58,859 bases of DNA from assembly GCA_012517065.1 (NCBI GenBank), contig JAAYVR010000058.1, forward strand, positions 1 through 58,859. The letters run 5' to 3'. The number at the start of each line of letters is the position of its first letter. Position 1 is the stretch's first letter. A program made the position numbers and the translations under genes. The DNA is from Verrucomicrobiota bacterium. GTDB lineage: Bacteria > Verrucomicrobiota > Verrucomicrobiia > Limisphaerales > J093. The notes under the pieces were generated by a model, which was not told where the DNA came from, made no database searches, and worked only from the letters and a program-made list of their open reading frames with translations. Shown one piece after another: positions 9,628-19,429 of this stretch.

Positions 9628-10820
9628 TGTTGTGCAAATAATGCAATGGAAGCGCTGTACCCATGCAAACAGGCACGGCCGCTGACCGGGCCGATTTCTC
9701 CGTTGCAGAAGAACCCCGTGAGCGCGACAGGACCAAGGTGTTGCTGAACAAGACTGGCGTCGTGGTTGTTGACCCCGAAAAACTCGCTGCCACGCCCGGC
9801 ACAACTGAAAAGGCACGCACCATAAACTTTGGTGTCACCCAAACGATGCCGTGCACGTTGCAACAGAGCGTTCATGTCCGCGCTTGCTGCTACCGGATCG
9901 CGGCACTGGAACTGCAAAGACTGTCCCGGCCGAACTCTTGCGCCCACAGCAAGCACTCCCGATTGCGGGTCGCCCCCCAGCAGGTTGCGGATAAGGAAAT
10001 CGCCTCGGCAGTATTCGTCCTTGTATTCATCGGCGACAAACCCGACGAGCAGGTTGCCCTCAGCCAGCTTTTTTTGTTCGCGTGGCAGCGCATTGAAAGT
10101 CTCGACGAGCACCTGATACGCCGGGCGATTGCCAATCTGAAGAATGTAATTGCCATCGGCCTTGGTGATTGTCCATGGTTGGCCGATGGGCGTGCAGGCT
10201 TGTGATATGAGAGCCTCGACCCGCACTCCGCCGCCGACCGAGACCGCAACGCCTCCTTCATCGTAAACTGTCCCGTTCAGATACACTTGCGTGCCCGTTT
10301 GCTGGTCTCCACCGCTCGCGAGCCCGCCAACCGTTGGCACCGGAAAGAACGCCCTGTTCCATTGTGCGAGCCATGTCTCGGAATCCACAGTGAACGGGTC
10401 CGCGAACACCAGCCAGCCGTTCGTTTCATCGGGGTCGATCCCTGTTTGGCCCTGCCAGTAATCCTCGCTTTCGCATTCTTCAACCTGGGCCTGAACAAAC
10501 CGGCACACTTTCAATTCCGCCCCGGGCAGATCATGGAGCCCCACAACCACACCGGGTTTGTCTTCGATTTCTTCCGAGCCGGAAATGAGTCTTGTGCCCG
10601 AGCATCCGACCAGAAGCCGTATGTGACCATGAACGCGAAGGATTTCCAGAACTGCGGCTGCATGCTTGCGATAGGCCGTGCTCATGAACACCAAACCAAG
10701 GTCCACTGCGGGTCGATTAAGATGCTCTCGCAATCCTTCCACCCAGTATTGGAATCCGTTCTCGTCGAACGCTCCGTCCCAATGCCCTGCCACGGCGTGG
10801 TCATAGACCTCTGTGCGCAT
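9624..10820 (-). CDS. FIST-domain sensory protein
   Basis: A 398-residue cytosolic protein. Residues about 20-220 match the FIST N domain (DLGLVFMSTAYRKHAAAVLEILR; LLVGCSGTRLISGSEEIED; GGLASGGDQQTGTQVYLNG). About 225-375 match FIST C (LLVGFVADEYKDEYCRGDFLIRNL; VGARVRPGQSLQFQCRDP; GACLFSCAGRG...FFGVNNHD; GFFCNGEIGPVSG). FIST domains are proposed small-ligand sensors, often fused to signalling outputs; this copy has no output domain. It overlaps trmB by four bases, so the two are translationally coupled. A functional link between them is not known. Confidence 0.88.
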   Translation of the reverse strand: MRTEVYDHAVAGHWDGAFDENGFQYWVEGLREHLNRPAVDLGLVFMSTAYRKHAAAVLEILRVHGHIRLLVGCSGTRLISGSEEIEDKPGVVVGLHDLPGAELKVCRFVQAQVEECESEDYWQGQTGIDPDETNGWLVFADPFTVDSETWLAQWNRAFFPVPTVGGLASGGDQQTGTQVYLNGTVYDEGGVAVSVGGGVRVEALISQACTPIGQPWTITKADGNYILQIGNRPAYQVLVETFNALPREQKKLAEGNLLVGFVADEYKDEYCRGDFLIRNLLGGDPQSGVLAVGARVRPGQSLQFQCRDPVAASADMNALLQRARHRLGDTKVYGACLFSCAGRGSEFFGVNNHDASLVQQHLGPVALTGFFCNGEIGPVSGRACLHGYSASIALFAQQ

Positions 10821-10894
10821 GGAGCAAACCTAACCAATATGGCGGTGATTGCAAATCGAACCGGACAGAACGCCGGTCTGCCATTGGTAACGGT

Positions 10895-11520
10895 GCCGTT
10901 AGCCCGCATACTTCCCAGCCCGGCGTAGCCGGAACCAAAATCGCCTGAAGGGCACTGCCCCGGCTCCTGCACCCTCTGACAAAGGCTGTAAGCCGCGCCG
11001 GGCTGCGAAACATCCCCTGCGACTCCGTCGCAAGGAAGACCGCGCTGATCCTAATGGTTTTTCACGCGCTGCCGCGGATGCAGTGGGCGTTGGAGGCGCG
11101 AAGCGTTTGGAGTGCGGCAGCTTGCTGCCGCTTTGTCTTTATGCCCAAACAACGTGCCTGTCCCCATATGGCCTCATTCGATCTCGCCGCTGATCCAGAT
11201 GGCACCTCACCGCGCTGCCACGGATGCAGTGGGCGTTGGCAGGCGCGAAGCGTTTGGAGTGCGGCAGCTTGCTGCCGCTTTGGTTTCATGCCCAAACAAC
11301 GTGTCTGTCCCCATATCGGCATCCGAGGGGTTCCTCCACAGACTTCGGCAGCCGCGGATCTGGACAAGGGGCAATTTGCGGGCCACGCTGCAATCCGGGG
11401 CCAAAACCCAAACAACGTGCCTGTCACTCTATTCGGGGCCACACCCAGACAGCGAGTCTGTCACCTTATAGTCACCTTTTGGTGTCCACACCCAAAAAGC
11501 GAGCCTGTCACTTTATACGA
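10895..11520 (+). repeat. Composite intergenic repeat island with tandem partial duplication
   Basis: Order: GTTAGCCCGCAT and AGCCCGGCGTAGCCGGAACC...CCCCGGCTCCTGC (about 10898-10972); GACTCCGTCGCAAGGA (about 11022-11037); TGCAGTGGGCGTTGG; hairpin GCGGCAGC-TT-GCTGCCGC (about 11115-11132); core motif (about 11145-11171); then a second copy of the TGCAGTGGGCG, hairpin and core block (about 11225-11318); the CGGCATCC...CTTCGGCAGCCGC body; and three more cores (about 11410-11434, 11450-11472, 11491-11514; CTGTCAC forms). The block from about 11085 is repeated about 145 bases later, a local duplication. Confidence 0.8.
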
Positions 11521-11604
11521 CTCACCTCCAAAGGCCGTGCCGTTGTGGCCGCATTACTGGCGGCCAGAGAAGCGGATGCGGAGGAATTGACCAAACTCGC
11601 AGCC
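11521..11604 (+). pseudogene. Relic 3' end of a coding sequence (LTxKGRAVVxALLAAR)
   Basis: These 28 codons read LTSKGRAVVAALLAAREADAEELTKLAA with no stop after them. The same peptide tail, with TGA directly after LAA, occurs at 29651-29737. Three of the codon differences within ALLAAR and its flank are synonymous, which suggests former protein coding. The ending LTxKGRAVV...LLAAR resembles the last helix of winged-helix regulators, but nothing upstream supports a full gene. It is embedded between core repeats and a shared downstream flank. Confidence 0.45.
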
Positions 11605-11901
11605 TGGAGATCTTCCAGAATATGAAGGACTTACCAAGATAATGACACACCCAAAACAGTCTGCAAAGCAGATGTCTTCAGAGAATTCAGTAATGTGCGG
11701 GCTCGACATCCCTGATTTGGTTGCGGCTGGGCCGCGCTGTGTTGCTCGAGATGTTGGTTGACCGGATCGGCGCCGTTGGCGAGACTGGCAGTTGTCTAGA
11801 TGATCCGTTGACCAGCCATCGGCAAAGCGGAGGAATCCAATAATTGCCAACCATGCGCTGCACCGAAGGACCAACGGATTCGAGCCTCAGCTTATTGTTT
11901 T
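11605..11901. other. Intergenic region before the DUF4272 gene
   Basis: The first 90 bases share a flank with 29738-29830 (GAAGGACTT ... CAGTCTGCAAAGCAGATGTCTTCA). A short inverted repeat GCGGCTGGGCCGC at about 11719 recurs as GCGGCTGAGCCGC at about 30603. No gene is visible, and there is no clear ribosome site before the ATG at 11902. Confidence 0.4.
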
Positions 11902-12708
11902 ATGCCATCAAAAAAGCAAAATCCACGGCCGACAGCGGCTGACGTTGCCCGGCGAACGGTCATACTCAAGCAGGTCATAGCATGGTCGATGGTCGCCCCG
12001 ACACGCGACGTGCTCCGAGAGATCATCGCCCAATGGGGCGGGTCTGAGAACGACGACTTTGAGCAGCGTTGCGAGACTATGCGCGACCAATTCTGGCAGG
12101 GCCTCCGCGAAACCGGGTTGTGGGAATACATGTCCACTTCCGAGAAAAAATTCTCGGAATCCACAATCATCACTATGACCGAGCAACAGCACATTGATGC
12201 GTCTTGGCGACTCGAATCAGTCCACGTCATGTTATGGGCGCTTGGCATGATACCGCAACTGCTGGATTTCGACACGGAGGCCAGCCCCGAGCTCCTCGAG
12301 CTAATACCATCTGACGATCCAACCACATTCATTGAGTCAGCCCAACTCCGGCCGCCTGAAGATATCGATCGGGCACGTGAGATCGCCGAGTTCTGGCACT
12401 GGCGCAGTCGCACGCGAGAGTTGATGGAGCGGGGTGCGACCTTTCCCGACGACCCCCAGTTAAGGGCAGCAGGACTTTGCAGCTTTGACGACGTCGTCCG
12501 GCTGGCGGCTGTCAATGGCGCACAAGCGGGCCTTATTTCTTCTTGCATCGAAGATGACTTCCCGGCCAAGGGCAAAGCATACCGGAATCTAACGGATGCC
12601 GAATGGAACGAGGTCGCTTCGATAGCAGCCGAGCGCCATTTCGCGCTGAATTGGTTGTGCGGATATGCGCCCGGCAACAATTGGGACGACACTCCGACCG
12701 ACACCTAA
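11902..12708 (+). CDS. DUF4272 domain protein
   Basis: A 268-residue soluble protein of a family of unknown function. The recognisable core is SWRLESVHVMLWALGMIPQLLDFDTEASP, followed by IDRAREIAEFWHWRSRTREL and ERHFALNWLCGYAPGNNWDDTPTDT, the usual order in DUF4272 proteins. The N-terminus is basic (MPSKKQNPRPTAADVARR). There is no signal peptide and no catalytic motif I can name. The TAA stop is the start of an inverted-repeat element (TAACCCGGAAATC). It stands alone, convergent with the hydrogenase operon. Confidence 0.8.
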   Translation: MPSKKQNPRPTAADVARRTVILKQVIAWSMVAPTRDVLREIIAQWGGSENDDFEQRCETMRDQFWQGLRETGLWEYMSTSEKKFSESTIITMTEQQHIDASWRLESVHVMLWALGMIPQLLDFDTEASPELLELIPSDDPTTFIESAQLRPPEDIDRAREIAEFWHWRSRTRELMERGATFPDDPQLRAAGLCSFDDVVRLAAVNGAQAGLISSCIEDDFPAKGKAYRNLTDAEWNEVASIAAERHFALNWLCGYAPGNNWDDTPTDT

Positions 12709-12776
12709 CCCGGAAATCTAACCGAGATGAAGCTCGGGGTGTCTTGGGCAGGCGAGCCGCTGAGATTTCCGAAGTA
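12706..12776. repeat. TAGCCCGG-type inverted repeat at the DUF4272 stop codon
   Basis: The left arm TAACCCGGAAATCTAACCG starts on the stop codon. The right arm is GCTGAGATTTCCGAAGTAG at about 12757-12776. The interior ATGAAGCTCGGGGTGTCTTGGG is shared with the copies at 8303 and 29850. It lies between two converging genes, where a hairpin could act as a bidirectional terminator. Confidence 0.75.
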
Positions 12777-12802
12777 GCGCGCCTGGTTCAGACAGAGACC
12801 GT

Positions 12803-13279
12803 TCACATTTCCTGCACGGAGCGAACGGAACAGAATTCCGTGAACAAGGCCACAGCTTTTGCAACGCCCTGTTGCGCCTCGTTGCTTAGCTCGACACCAA
12901 ACTCGCACTGTGAGATGTGAATCCGCAACATGAAAGCGTCGGGACGATGCCCGAAGGCAGCTTCACACAACTGCACGAGTGCGCCGGGAGAGAGTACGTG
13001 ATGGAATGAGGCCGATTCCGGCCGATGTGGGAGGGGACACAATTCCACGGCGCCGGGGCGACCCGAAACAGCAGCGTCGGCAAACACGACCGTTTTCACC
13101 CCTGCAAGCAACTCCGCCAGTTCAGGTGTCAGTTGCGAACAGAGATGGACCTGCACTCCGGGAAGGCGCAAAGCCTCAATTGATCGTCCCACATGGAGTC
13201 CAACGGCGTCGTCGCCCCGCAATTCATTTCCATAACCGATGAGTAGAACCTGCTCTTGTGCGGGAGGGCTTTGTGTCAT
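12803..13279 (-). CDS. hoxW: [NiFe] hydrogenase maturation endopeptidase
   Basis: A 158-residue protease that removes the C-terminal peptide of the hydrogenase large subunit once nickel is inserted. VLLIGYGNELRGDDAVG carries Glu19, VVFADAAVSG carries Asp68, and SFHHVLSP carries His93/94; together they match the Ni-sensing Glu/Asp/His set of the HybD/HoxW family. The ATG at 13279 lies two bases after the hoxH stop and gives the usual length of 150-165; an upstream start would add an unrelated extension overlapping hoxH. It is the last gene of the hox operon. Confidence 0.92.
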   Translation of the reverse strand: MTQSPPAQEQVLLIGYGNELRGDDAVGLHVGRSIEALRLPGVQVHLCSQLTPELAELLAGVKTVVFADAAVSGRPGAVELCPLPHRPESASFHHVLSPGALVQLCEAAFGHRPDAFMLRIHISQCEFGVELSNEAQQGVAKAVALFTEFCSVRSVQEM

Positions 13280-13281
13280 GG

Positions 13282-14727
13282 TCAAAGCCGGTTTGCCACG
13301 TCCAAGACCTGCCCCTTTGCATCCAACAAAGCAACGCGCAGCGCGATTCGGCCGTCGGCGTGGGTCGAGCAACTCAGGCAAGGATCAAAGGCGCGGATGC
13401 CGGCTTCGATTCGGTTCAACATTGGCTCGGAAATTGTGGAGCCGGTCAGGTAATGTCGCGCGATTTGTGCCACTGTGCGGTTCATGGCAAGGTTGTTTTG
13501 GCCCGTGGCGATGATCAGGTTGACTCTTCTAATGACGCCTTTTTCGTCCACGTTATAGTGATGGAACAATGTGCCGCGTGGGGCTTCGCTCACACCGACG
13601 CCCTCGAGCGAATTGACACCCGCATCAGCCCGCAACCGGGTCCCCAGAAGATCAGGATCGTCCAGCATTTCTTCAAGGCGCTCGACGCACGCAAGGATTT
13701 CGATCAAACGCGCGTAATGGTACATGAACGAAGCATTGACTGCGCCGCGGCCAAGGGTCTTGAACCGGGACAGCTCCTCATCCGCCTGAGGGGTGCCCAT
13801 TTGCCGGGCAATGTTCAGCCGCGCCAGGGGGCCGACCCGGTACATGCCGCCGGGATAACCGAGTGGTTTGTAATACGGAGATTTCAGGTAGGATGAAGTT
13901 TCGACGGCTTCGCCGATGATGCTGCCGTACTGCGTTGGATCAGCGTGGTCACAAATAACGTTCCCGACGCTGTCCATCACGCACAGGTGACCGTCGTAAT
14001 GCTCCCATGTTCCGTTTGGGGCGACCAAACCGACAAACAGGCTTGGGAAATTGCCGAACACCTGTAGTTCCTGCTTGTGTGTGCTGAGGACCTTCTTGAA
14101 ACGATCGAGCGCCATCAGCGCCGATTCCTTTGCTTCTGGCAAACGAGCCTTGAGCGCCTCGCGTCCGGCCGGGGTAAGCGCAGTCCTTACCCCGCCCGGC
14201 ACTGCCCATGCCGGGTGAATCTTTCGGCCGCCCAGCGTTTCGATGACCTCTTGGCCAAACTGGCGAAGCCTTATTCCCCGCCGCGCCAACTCGGGTTCTG
14301 CAGCCGCAAGCCCGAACAGATTTCGCCGTTCGGGAGGCTGTTCCCATCCCAGCAGAAAATCGGGGGCGCTCAGGTGAAAGAAACTCAATGCGTGGGATTG
14401 TATTATCTGCCCGAGGTTCATCATGCGGCGCAGCTTCTCGGCTGCAGGCGGAATATCCACAGAAAGTATGCGGTCGCACGCTTTGGCTGAAGCGAGCAGG
14501 TGGCTCACCGGGCAGATACCGCAAATGCGTGCCGTGATGCCGGGCATTTCAGAGAAGGGGCGTCCTTCGCAAAAGCGTTCAAAACCCCGGAATTCAACAA
14601 CATGAAATCGTACATTATCGACGTTGCCAGCCTCATCGAGTTGGATTGTGATTTTGGCGTGGCCTTCGATGCGTGTTACAGGATCGATTGTTATCTGTCT
14701 GGGCATGTGAGTATGATCGCCGGGCAA
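13282..14727 (-). CDS. hoxH: NAD-linked [NiFe] hydrogenase large subunit
   Basis: A 481-residue catalytic subunit with the NiFe(CN)2CO centre, where H2 is split or formed. The N-terminal ligand motif is [10 protein letters not shown] (Cys69 and Cys72, His76). The C-terminal one is DPCLSCSTH (Cys450, Cys453, His456), followed by a 25-residue extension that hoxW should cleave. [13 protein letters not shown] is the standard start; the ATG at codon 8 is an equally good start. Gene order with hoxY, U, F and E identifies group 3d, the bidirectional enzyme. The closest alternative, group 3b, would have different partners. All four metal-binding cysteines are present. Confidence 0.95.
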   Translation of the reverse strand: MPGDHTHMPRQITIDPVTRIEGHAKITIQLDEAGNVDNVRFHVVEFRGFERFCEGRPFSEMPGITARICGICPVSHLLASAKACDRILSVDIPPAAEKLRRMMNLGQIIQSHALSFFHLSAPDFLLGWEQPPERRNLFGLAAAEPELARRGIRLRQFGQEVIETLGGRKIHPAWAVPGGVRTALTPAGREALKARLPEAKESALMALDRFKKVLSTHKQELQVFGNFPSLFVGLVAPNGTWEHYDGHLCVMDSVGNVICDHADPTQYGSIIGEAVETSSYLKSPYYKPLGYPGGMYRVGPLARLNIARQMGTPQADEELSRFKTLGRGAVNASFMYHYARLIEILACVERLEEMLDDPDLLGTRLRADAGVNSLEGVGVSEAPRGTLFHHYNVDEKGVIRRVNLIIATGQNNLAMNRTVAQIARHYLTGSTISEPMLNRIEAGIRAFDPCLSCSTHADGRIALRVALLDAKGQVLDVANRL

Positions 14728-14749
14728 GGGTTATTAATCGGCAATTTAA

Positions 14750-15292
14750 TCAGCCGAACCGGACTGTTGCGCATTGACTTGACTGAACACGTCCGGCCAA
14801 CAGGTTTTCCAAGAACTGCCTGATCTGCGGCGCCGATGGCGGACAGCCGGGGAGAAAATGTTCGACCGGCACCACCTGGTGCACAGGCAAGACACGGTCC
14901 AAGAGCCGCGGAACCACACCCGGTTCGGCGGGCAGGGCGGGCCTAAGGTTGCCCGGGTCAAGATACGATCGCCGGAGAACGTGATTTGCACTCCCAAGCG
15001 GGTTGCGCAATGCCGACACGTTGCCTGTGATCGCACAATCGCCAAACGCAACCAAAGTTCGCGTGCGCGTTCGGACCCGGCACAGCAACTCGAGATTGTC
15101 GGTGTTGGCAATCGCACCTTCTACAAGACAAACGTCCACATTCTCCGGGTATTGCTTGTGATCAACAAGAGGCGAATAGACGACATCTGCGAAACGCGCC
15201 AGTTCCACAAGCCATTCGTCCATGTCAAGGAATGACATGTGGCAACCGGAACATCCCGCGAACCAAACTGTGGCAAGTCTCAAACGATCCAT
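14750..15292 (-). CDS. hoxY: NAD-linked [NiFe] hydrogenase small subunit
   Basis: A 180-residue small subunit that carries the proximal [4Fe-4S] cluster next to the NiFe site. The four ligands are visible: Cys14 and Cys17 (WFAGCSGCH), Cys86 (FGDCAITGN) and Cys150 (FLPGCPPS). The short form, with no extra ferredoxin domain and no Tat signal, fits a cytosolic group 3d enzyme. Its start overlaps the end of hoxU by 13 bases and hoxH begins 22 bases after its stop, so translation is probably coupled. Confidence 0.95.
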   Translation of the reverse strand: MDRLRLATVWFAGCSGCHMSFLDMDEWLVELARFADVVYSPLVDHKQYPENVDVCLVEGAIANTDNLELLCRVRTRTRTLVAFGDCAITGNVSALRNPLGSANHVLRRSYLDPGNLRPALPAEPGVVPRLLDRVLPVHQVVPVEHFLPGCPPSAPQIRQFLENLLAGRVQSSQCATVRFG

Positions 15293-15996
15293 TGACTTTT
15301 CTCCCGTGCGGTCACGATGTACTCGAGGCGGGTCCGATCACGTTGCATCTCAGCAACGGTGGCACCGCGGTTGAAAAGGGCGCCGGTCGGACACGCAGCA
15401 ACGCATTTCCCACAGGCAGTGCATGTTTCAGATTGACCCCATGGCTGGTTCAGGTCCGATATGATCCTTGACTGAATGCCGCGGCCGGCGACGTTCTTGG
15501 TGCCGGCGCCTTCGACGTGCCAACACGCCCGTACACATCTGGTGCACAATATGCAACGGTTGTGGTCCATCCCAAACAACCGATGAGACAGATCAACCTC
15601 CAGCCTCGGGCTCAGATACTCGAAGCGCACATGATCGATGCCATGCTCGGCTGCAAGGGTTTGCAGTTCGCAATGGCCGTTCGACACGCAGACTGAGCAC
15701 ACGTGGTTGCGCTCGGCCAGCAACAGCTCCAAAATCATCCTCCGATAACGCCGCAGCCGGTCGCTCGAGGTTTGCACCTCCATGCCTTCCTGCACCTTGG
15801 TAACACACGCCGGCAAAAGCTTCGGGCTGCCTGTGATCTCGACAAGACAGAGCCTGCACGCTCCGATGTCCTGGATGCCATTCAAATGACACAGCGTCGG
15901 AATGTAAATCCCCGCGTCGCGGGCCGCATCCAGCACTGTCTGCCCTTCTTCAGCGCTGACCAATTGGCCGTCGATTGTGAGTGTTTTCGCTGCCAT
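15280..15996 (-). CDS. hoxU: Hydrogenase diaphorase iron-sulfur subunit
   Basis: A 238-residue electron-transfer subunit related to the N-terminal part of NuoG. Residues 1-80 form a [2Fe-2S] ferredoxin domain (Cys36, Cys47, Cys50, Cys64). Next is the [16 protein letters not shown] segment, which binds a [4Fe-4S] cluster with one His and three Cys. Two C-terminal ferredoxin motifs follow ([11 protein letters not shown] and [12 protein letters not shown]). It passes electrons between hoxY and hoxF. It sits three bases after hoxF and overlaps hoxY. Confidence 0.95.
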   Translation of the reverse strand: MAAKTLTIDGQLVSAEEGQTVLDAARDAGIYIPTLCHLNGIQDIGACRLCLVEITGSPKLLPACVTKVQEGMEVQTSSDRLRRYRRMILELLLAERNHVCSVCVSNGHCELQTLAAEHGIDHVRFEYLSPRLEVDLSHRLFGMDHNRCILCTRCVRACWHVEGAGTKNVAGRGIQSRIISDLNQPWGQSETCTACGKCVAACPTGALFNRGATVAEMQRDRTRLEYIVTAREKSQWIV

Positions 15997-15999
15997 GGC

Positions 16000-17667
16000 T
16001 CAACGTCCCTCAACTGGTTTGTCGTCTGCCGGCTCGCCCTTTTTCTCGGCTGTTGAAGCGCACTCCGGCGACGGGCTCTTGGGCTGCAATAACTCGATGT
16101 ACTCGGACCTGAAAAACCGCAAGGTGCTCAGGACCGGATTCGGCGCGGTTTGACCCAAACCGCACAAGCTCGTGCTCCGCACCAGTTCGCACAGATCTTC
16201 AAGCGTTTTCAGATCGCTCTCCGTCGCCTGCCTGTTCAGAATCTTGGTCAACAAACGGTGCATTTGCACCGTGCCCGCGCGGCATGGGATGCACTTCCCG
16301 CATGATTCGTCCACGCAGAAATCCATGAAAAACCGCGCCACATCGACCATGTTCGTGGTCTCATCCATCACGATCATCCCGCCCGATCCCATGATCGAGC
16401 CGAGCTTTGTGAGCGATTCGTAATCGACCGGCGTGTCAAGTTCGCTGGCGGGTATGCAGCCGCCCGATGGCCCGCCGGTTTGGACGGCCTTGATCTTGGC
16501 GCCTTCCGGTGCGCCGCCGCCAATCTCCTCCACTATCTCGCGGAGCTTGATGCCCATCGGCACTTCAATCAGGCCGGTCCGAGTGATTTTCCCTGCTAGT
16601 GCGAAGACTTTTGTCCCCTTGCTTTTCTCCGTACCGATGCTGGCGTACCATTCCGGTCCTTGAAGAATGATTGGCGCCACATTGGCAAAAGTCTCCACGT
16701 TGTTTATCAGAGTCGGTTCGCCAAACAGGCCGCTCTCGGCAGGAAACGGGGGACGCGGCCGCGGATTTCCGCGCAACCCTTCGATGGACGCCATCAACGC
16801 TGTCTCCTCGCCACATACAAACGCGCCGGCGCCAATCCTGATGTCGATGTTGAAGCTGAAGGGCGACTCGAGCACATTGCTGCCTAGCAATCCGAACTGC
16901 CTTGCCTGTTTTAGGGCCGTTTGCAGCCGTTTGATCGCCAGCGGGTATTCGGCACGCACGTAAATGAAACCTTGTTGCGCGCCAACTGCGTAGCCGGCAA
17001 TGATCATTCCCTCGATCACCCGGTGCGGGTCGCTCTCGAGCACGCTCCGGTCCATGAAAGCCCCCGGATCACCCTCGTCTCCATTGCACACCACGTACTT
17101 CCGCGCGCTCTTTGTCTTGGCGACCGTTGACCATTTCAAGCCGGTGGGGTAACCAGCGCCGCCGCGTCCGCGCAAACCGCTCTTCGTAATCGCCGAAATC
17201 ACGTCGGCCGGACTCATGTCCCGCAGAACATTTCGCAGCGCAACGTAACCATCCGCCGCGATGTACGACTCGATCCGTTCCGGATCAATCAGGCCGCTGT
17301 TGGCAAGCACGATGTTAAACTGCTTTTCGAAAAATGGCTCGCGCATGTCACCGGTGCGCACCGACGTCGGTCCGCCCTGCAACGCTTTCACGACCGACAC
17401 GGCGTCTTCGGGTCTGACCTTCTTGTACAGTTTACCGTCCGGATCGGCCGCCACAAGTGGCCCCTCGCAACACAAACGCAAACACCCGACCGGCCGCACC
17501 TCGATTTGAGACTCGAGCCCGGCGTCTTTGACCGCCCTGTCAAGAGCCGCCAAGACAGCTTCGGCGTTCGACGAAACGCAGCCCGCTGCCATGCAGACGC
17601 GCAGTGTGAACGGTTTCCGGCCCGCCAGCTCCTGCTCTTTAATGCGTATGAGATCCGCCAGTAACAT
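16000..17667 (-). CDS. hoxF: Hydrogenase diaphorase subunit, NADH- and FMN-binding
   Basis: A 555-residue NuoF-like flavoprotein where NAD+ is reduced or NADH oxidised. The N-terminal ~100 residues are a thioredoxin-like [2Fe-2S] domain (RVCMAAGC ... [10 protein letters not shown]), as in HoxF and NuoE-NuoF fusions. [17 protein letters not shown] and [17 protein letters not shown] bind FMN and [23 protein letters not shown] follows, then a SLBB-type region. The C-terminal [13 protein letters not shown] plus a later Cys (TSLCGLGQ) hold a [4Fe-4S] cluster. The first 29 bases overlap the end of hoxE. Length is normal for the family. Confidence 0.95.
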   Translation of the reverse strand: MLLADLIRIKEQELAGRKPFTLRVCMAAGCVSSNAEAVLAALDRAVKDAGLESQIEVRPVGCLRLCCEGPLVAADPDGKLYKKVRPEDAVSVVKALQGGPTSVRTGDMREPFFEKQFNIVLANSGLIDPERIESYIAADGYVALRNVLRDMSPADVISAITKSGLRGRGGAGYPTGLKWSTVAKTKSARKYVVCNGDEGDPGAFMDRSVLESDPHRVIEGMIIAGYAVGAQQGFIYVRAEYPLAIKRLQTALKQARQFGLLGSNVLESPFSFNIDIRIGAGAFVCGEETALMASIEGLRGNPRPRPPFPAESGLFGEPTLINNVETFANVAPIILQGPEWYASIGTEKSKGTKVFALAGKITRTGLIEVPMGIKLREIVEEIGGGAPEGAKIKAVQTGGPSGGCIPASELDTPVDYESLTKLGSIMGSGGMIVMDETTNMVDVARFFMDFCVDESCGKCIPCRAGTVQMHRLLTKILNRQATESDLKTLEDLCELVRSTSLCGLGQTAPNPVLSTLRFFRSEYIELLQPKSPSPECASTAEKKGEPADDKPVEGR

Positions 17668-18190
17668 GTTCCCTCCATTGCCGAGTCACGGCCAACGCAT
17701 CATCGGACGATTGCCGCGCAGCCACCTTGCCGTCGTAAACGACCGCCGGGGCAAGCCCGCAGGCGCCAATGCAGCGTGCCGTCACAAGTGAAACCCTGCC
17801 GTCAGACGTGGTTTCACCGGCCTTTATTCCCAGATCGTGTTCCAACGCAGCAAGCACCTTGTCTGCGCCCTTCACATAGCACGCTGTCCCCATGCAGACC
17901 ACGCACGTGTGTTCGCCCTGAGGCTTAAGCGTAAAAAGGTGATAGAAAGTTGCCACGCTGTAAACGCGACTCGGTGGCAACTTGAGCCGCTGCGCCACAA
18001 AAGTCAGAACTTCATCATCCAAATACCCGAACAGGTCCTGGGCCTTGTGCAATACCTCGATGAGCGAATCTTGCCGGTACTGGTATCGCTTCATCTGAGT
18101 TTCCAGAATCTTAAAGCGCTTGTCCTCACTTGCGCTTTCGCGAACCTTGGAGCCCGAGGTTTCCTGCCGGACACCAGTTTTGCTTTCCAT
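17639..18190 (-). CDS. hoxE: Hydrogenase diaphorase subunit, NuoE-like
   Basis: A 183-residue thioredoxin-like [2Fe-2S] subunit homologous to NuoE. It contains [27 protein letters not shown] and [17 protein letters not shown]. The four ligands are in [13 protein letters not shown] and [13 protein letters not shown]. The ATG at 18190 is preferred over an upstream start because the extra residues (MRWKVPRGRVG...) look non-coding. It is the first gene of the hoxEFUYH-W operon and overlaps hoxF by 29 bases. Presence of hoxE favours the five-subunit form known from cyanobacteria and several anaerobes. Confidence 0.93.
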   Translation of the reverse strand: MESKTGVRQETSGSKVRESASEDKRFKILETQMKRYQYRQDSLIEVLHKAQDLFGYLDDEVLTFVAQRLKLPPSRVYSVATFYHLFTLKPQGEHTCVVCMGTACYVKGADKVLAALEHDLGIKAGETTSDGRVSLVTARCIGACGLAPAVVYDGKVAARQSSDDALAVTRQWREHVTGGSHTH

Positions 18191-18324
18191 AATCAATAAA
18201 TGACGTCGCAAGTTCGTCCCAACCCTTCCTCGAGGGACTTTCCAACGCACGTCGCAGTCAGGATGTTACCACTCCACGTTGCCAACTCCACCCAATTTGT
18301 CATTGTCTGGGCATTTTTTGCGTA

Positions 18325-18445
18325 GAAACAAAGTGGTTGCAAAACGGCCACATTCCAGCCAAGCGGGCGCGCGCCAAGAGCGGCGATCACCCGGTGGGCA
18401 TTATCCCACAGCATGCATGGTCAGTTTGACGCAGAGCCTCGCCAA
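18325..18445. repeat. Tail-module repeat (GCGGAGCCTCG family) upstream of hoxE
   Basis: The order GGCCACATT...AGCC...AGAGCGGCGATCACCCGGTG...ATTATCCCACAGCATGCATGGTCAG...GCAGAGCCTCGCCAAG aligns with 640-752 and 25075-25175. This copy lacks the core motifs. It lies 130-250 bases upstream of the hox operon start, so it could influence its promoter. Confidence 0.6.
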
Positions 18446-18503
18446 GTTTGTTCTCCGCAAATTCAGCAGAACGGGGATTTTCAACAGTCCGGCAACGTTG
18501 CTG

Positions 18504-19352
18504 CTACTCCGCAAGCGGGCTGCTCGAATGCTCCTGCAGCCATGCCACATCAGGATTGTCTGGTGAAAGAACGCCGAGGGGGATCGGTTGACTGGGTCGC
18601 AGTTCGGGGGTTGTGCGTTTGTCCAGCCAACGTTTGATCTGTACGTGTCCGTCCGCAAATGAGAGCCCTGCGGCTCGATTGTGATAGCTGGCAGGATAAT
18701 CAACAATCCGCGCCACTTTGCCCCGCGCCTTGAGATCGGTCTGGAAAAGACCGTCGTTTATGCTGTCTTCACGCTCGTCCATGAACACCCACGCGCGTTG
18801 GGGCGGCGGTTCGGTGATTTCAGTTATCCTGCGAAACACCTTGTAACGATCTTGCCCGATGGGGATTGAGCCGATGTAGTTCATCCAGCAGTTCATGGAA
18901 ACACTGCGGACGCGCGGATGCAACGACCCGCCAATGGAAACAAGACTGCGGTCTGCAGGGCATCGGTAGCATGCTGCCGGCACATCATAAAACGCCAACT
19001 GGGAAAATCGACGGTCTGTCAGGTAAAGTGTGTTCGTGTTGTCGGGGCTGCTGCTGAAATCGAGCCAGCCTGAGACCCAGACTCCTGATCCCGGTGTGGA
19101 GCCCATCAGCACCCCGGGCAAATAGTCTTGGTGATCATCAGCGTACATCGCCCATGCCATCTGAAGCTGCTTCAGGTTCTTCATGCAATAAAGTCCCTGC
19201 GCTCTGGCTTTCGAGGTTGACAGGGCGGGCAACAGCAGCGCCAGCAGAATTGCGATGATCACCGCCACCACCAGCAGTTCCAACAAGGCAAACCCCTTCG
19301 GTTCCCCTTTCAATTCGGGGCGTCTGAACGGTGGCGGCGCTGCCACATTCAT
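18504..19352 (-). CDS. Type II secretion-like pseudopilin with H-X9-DG-type C-terminus
   Basis: A 282-residue protein of the prepilin-type family expanded in Verrucomicrobia and Planctomycetes. KGFALLELLVVAVIIAILLALLLPALSTSKARAQ is a prepilin cleavage/methylation signal; Gly-Phe cleavage is followed by Glu at position 5 of the mature protein. The globular part has AMYADDHQDYLPG, four or more Cys (including ACYRCPADRS), and ends with YHNRAAGLSFADGHVQIKRW, the motif seen in this family. It probably assembles in the periplasm as a pseudopilus-like component, but its substrate is unknown. No secretion genes are nearby. Confidence 0.88.
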   Translation of the reverse strand: MNVAAPPPFRRPELKGEPKGFALLELLVVAVIIAILLALLLPALSTSKARAQGLYCMKNLKQLQMAWAMYADDHQDYLPGVLMGSTPGSGVWVSGWLDFSSSPDNTNTLYLTDRRFSQLAFYDVPAACYRCPADRSLVSIGGSLHPRVRSVSMNCWMNYIGSIPIGQDRYKVFRRITEITEPPPQRAWVFMDEREDSINDGLFQTDLKARGKVARIVDYPASYHNRAAGLSFADGHVQIKRWLDKRTTPELRPSQPIPLGVLSPDNPDVAWLQEHSSSPLAE

Positions 19353-19429
19353 TGTTCTACCAAATCCGCATTAACCATAGGCGCCGGTCAGCCTCCTTGC
19401 AACAACAAAATTCCATCCATCAAGGTTCC

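Noticed and set aside
11062-11442. A 126-residue minus-strand frame
   Set aside because: Made entirely of repeat modules; identical peptides occur in other islands.
13258-13896. Long plus-strand frame across hoxH
   Set aside because: Antisense shadow of hoxH, which has all catalytic motifs.
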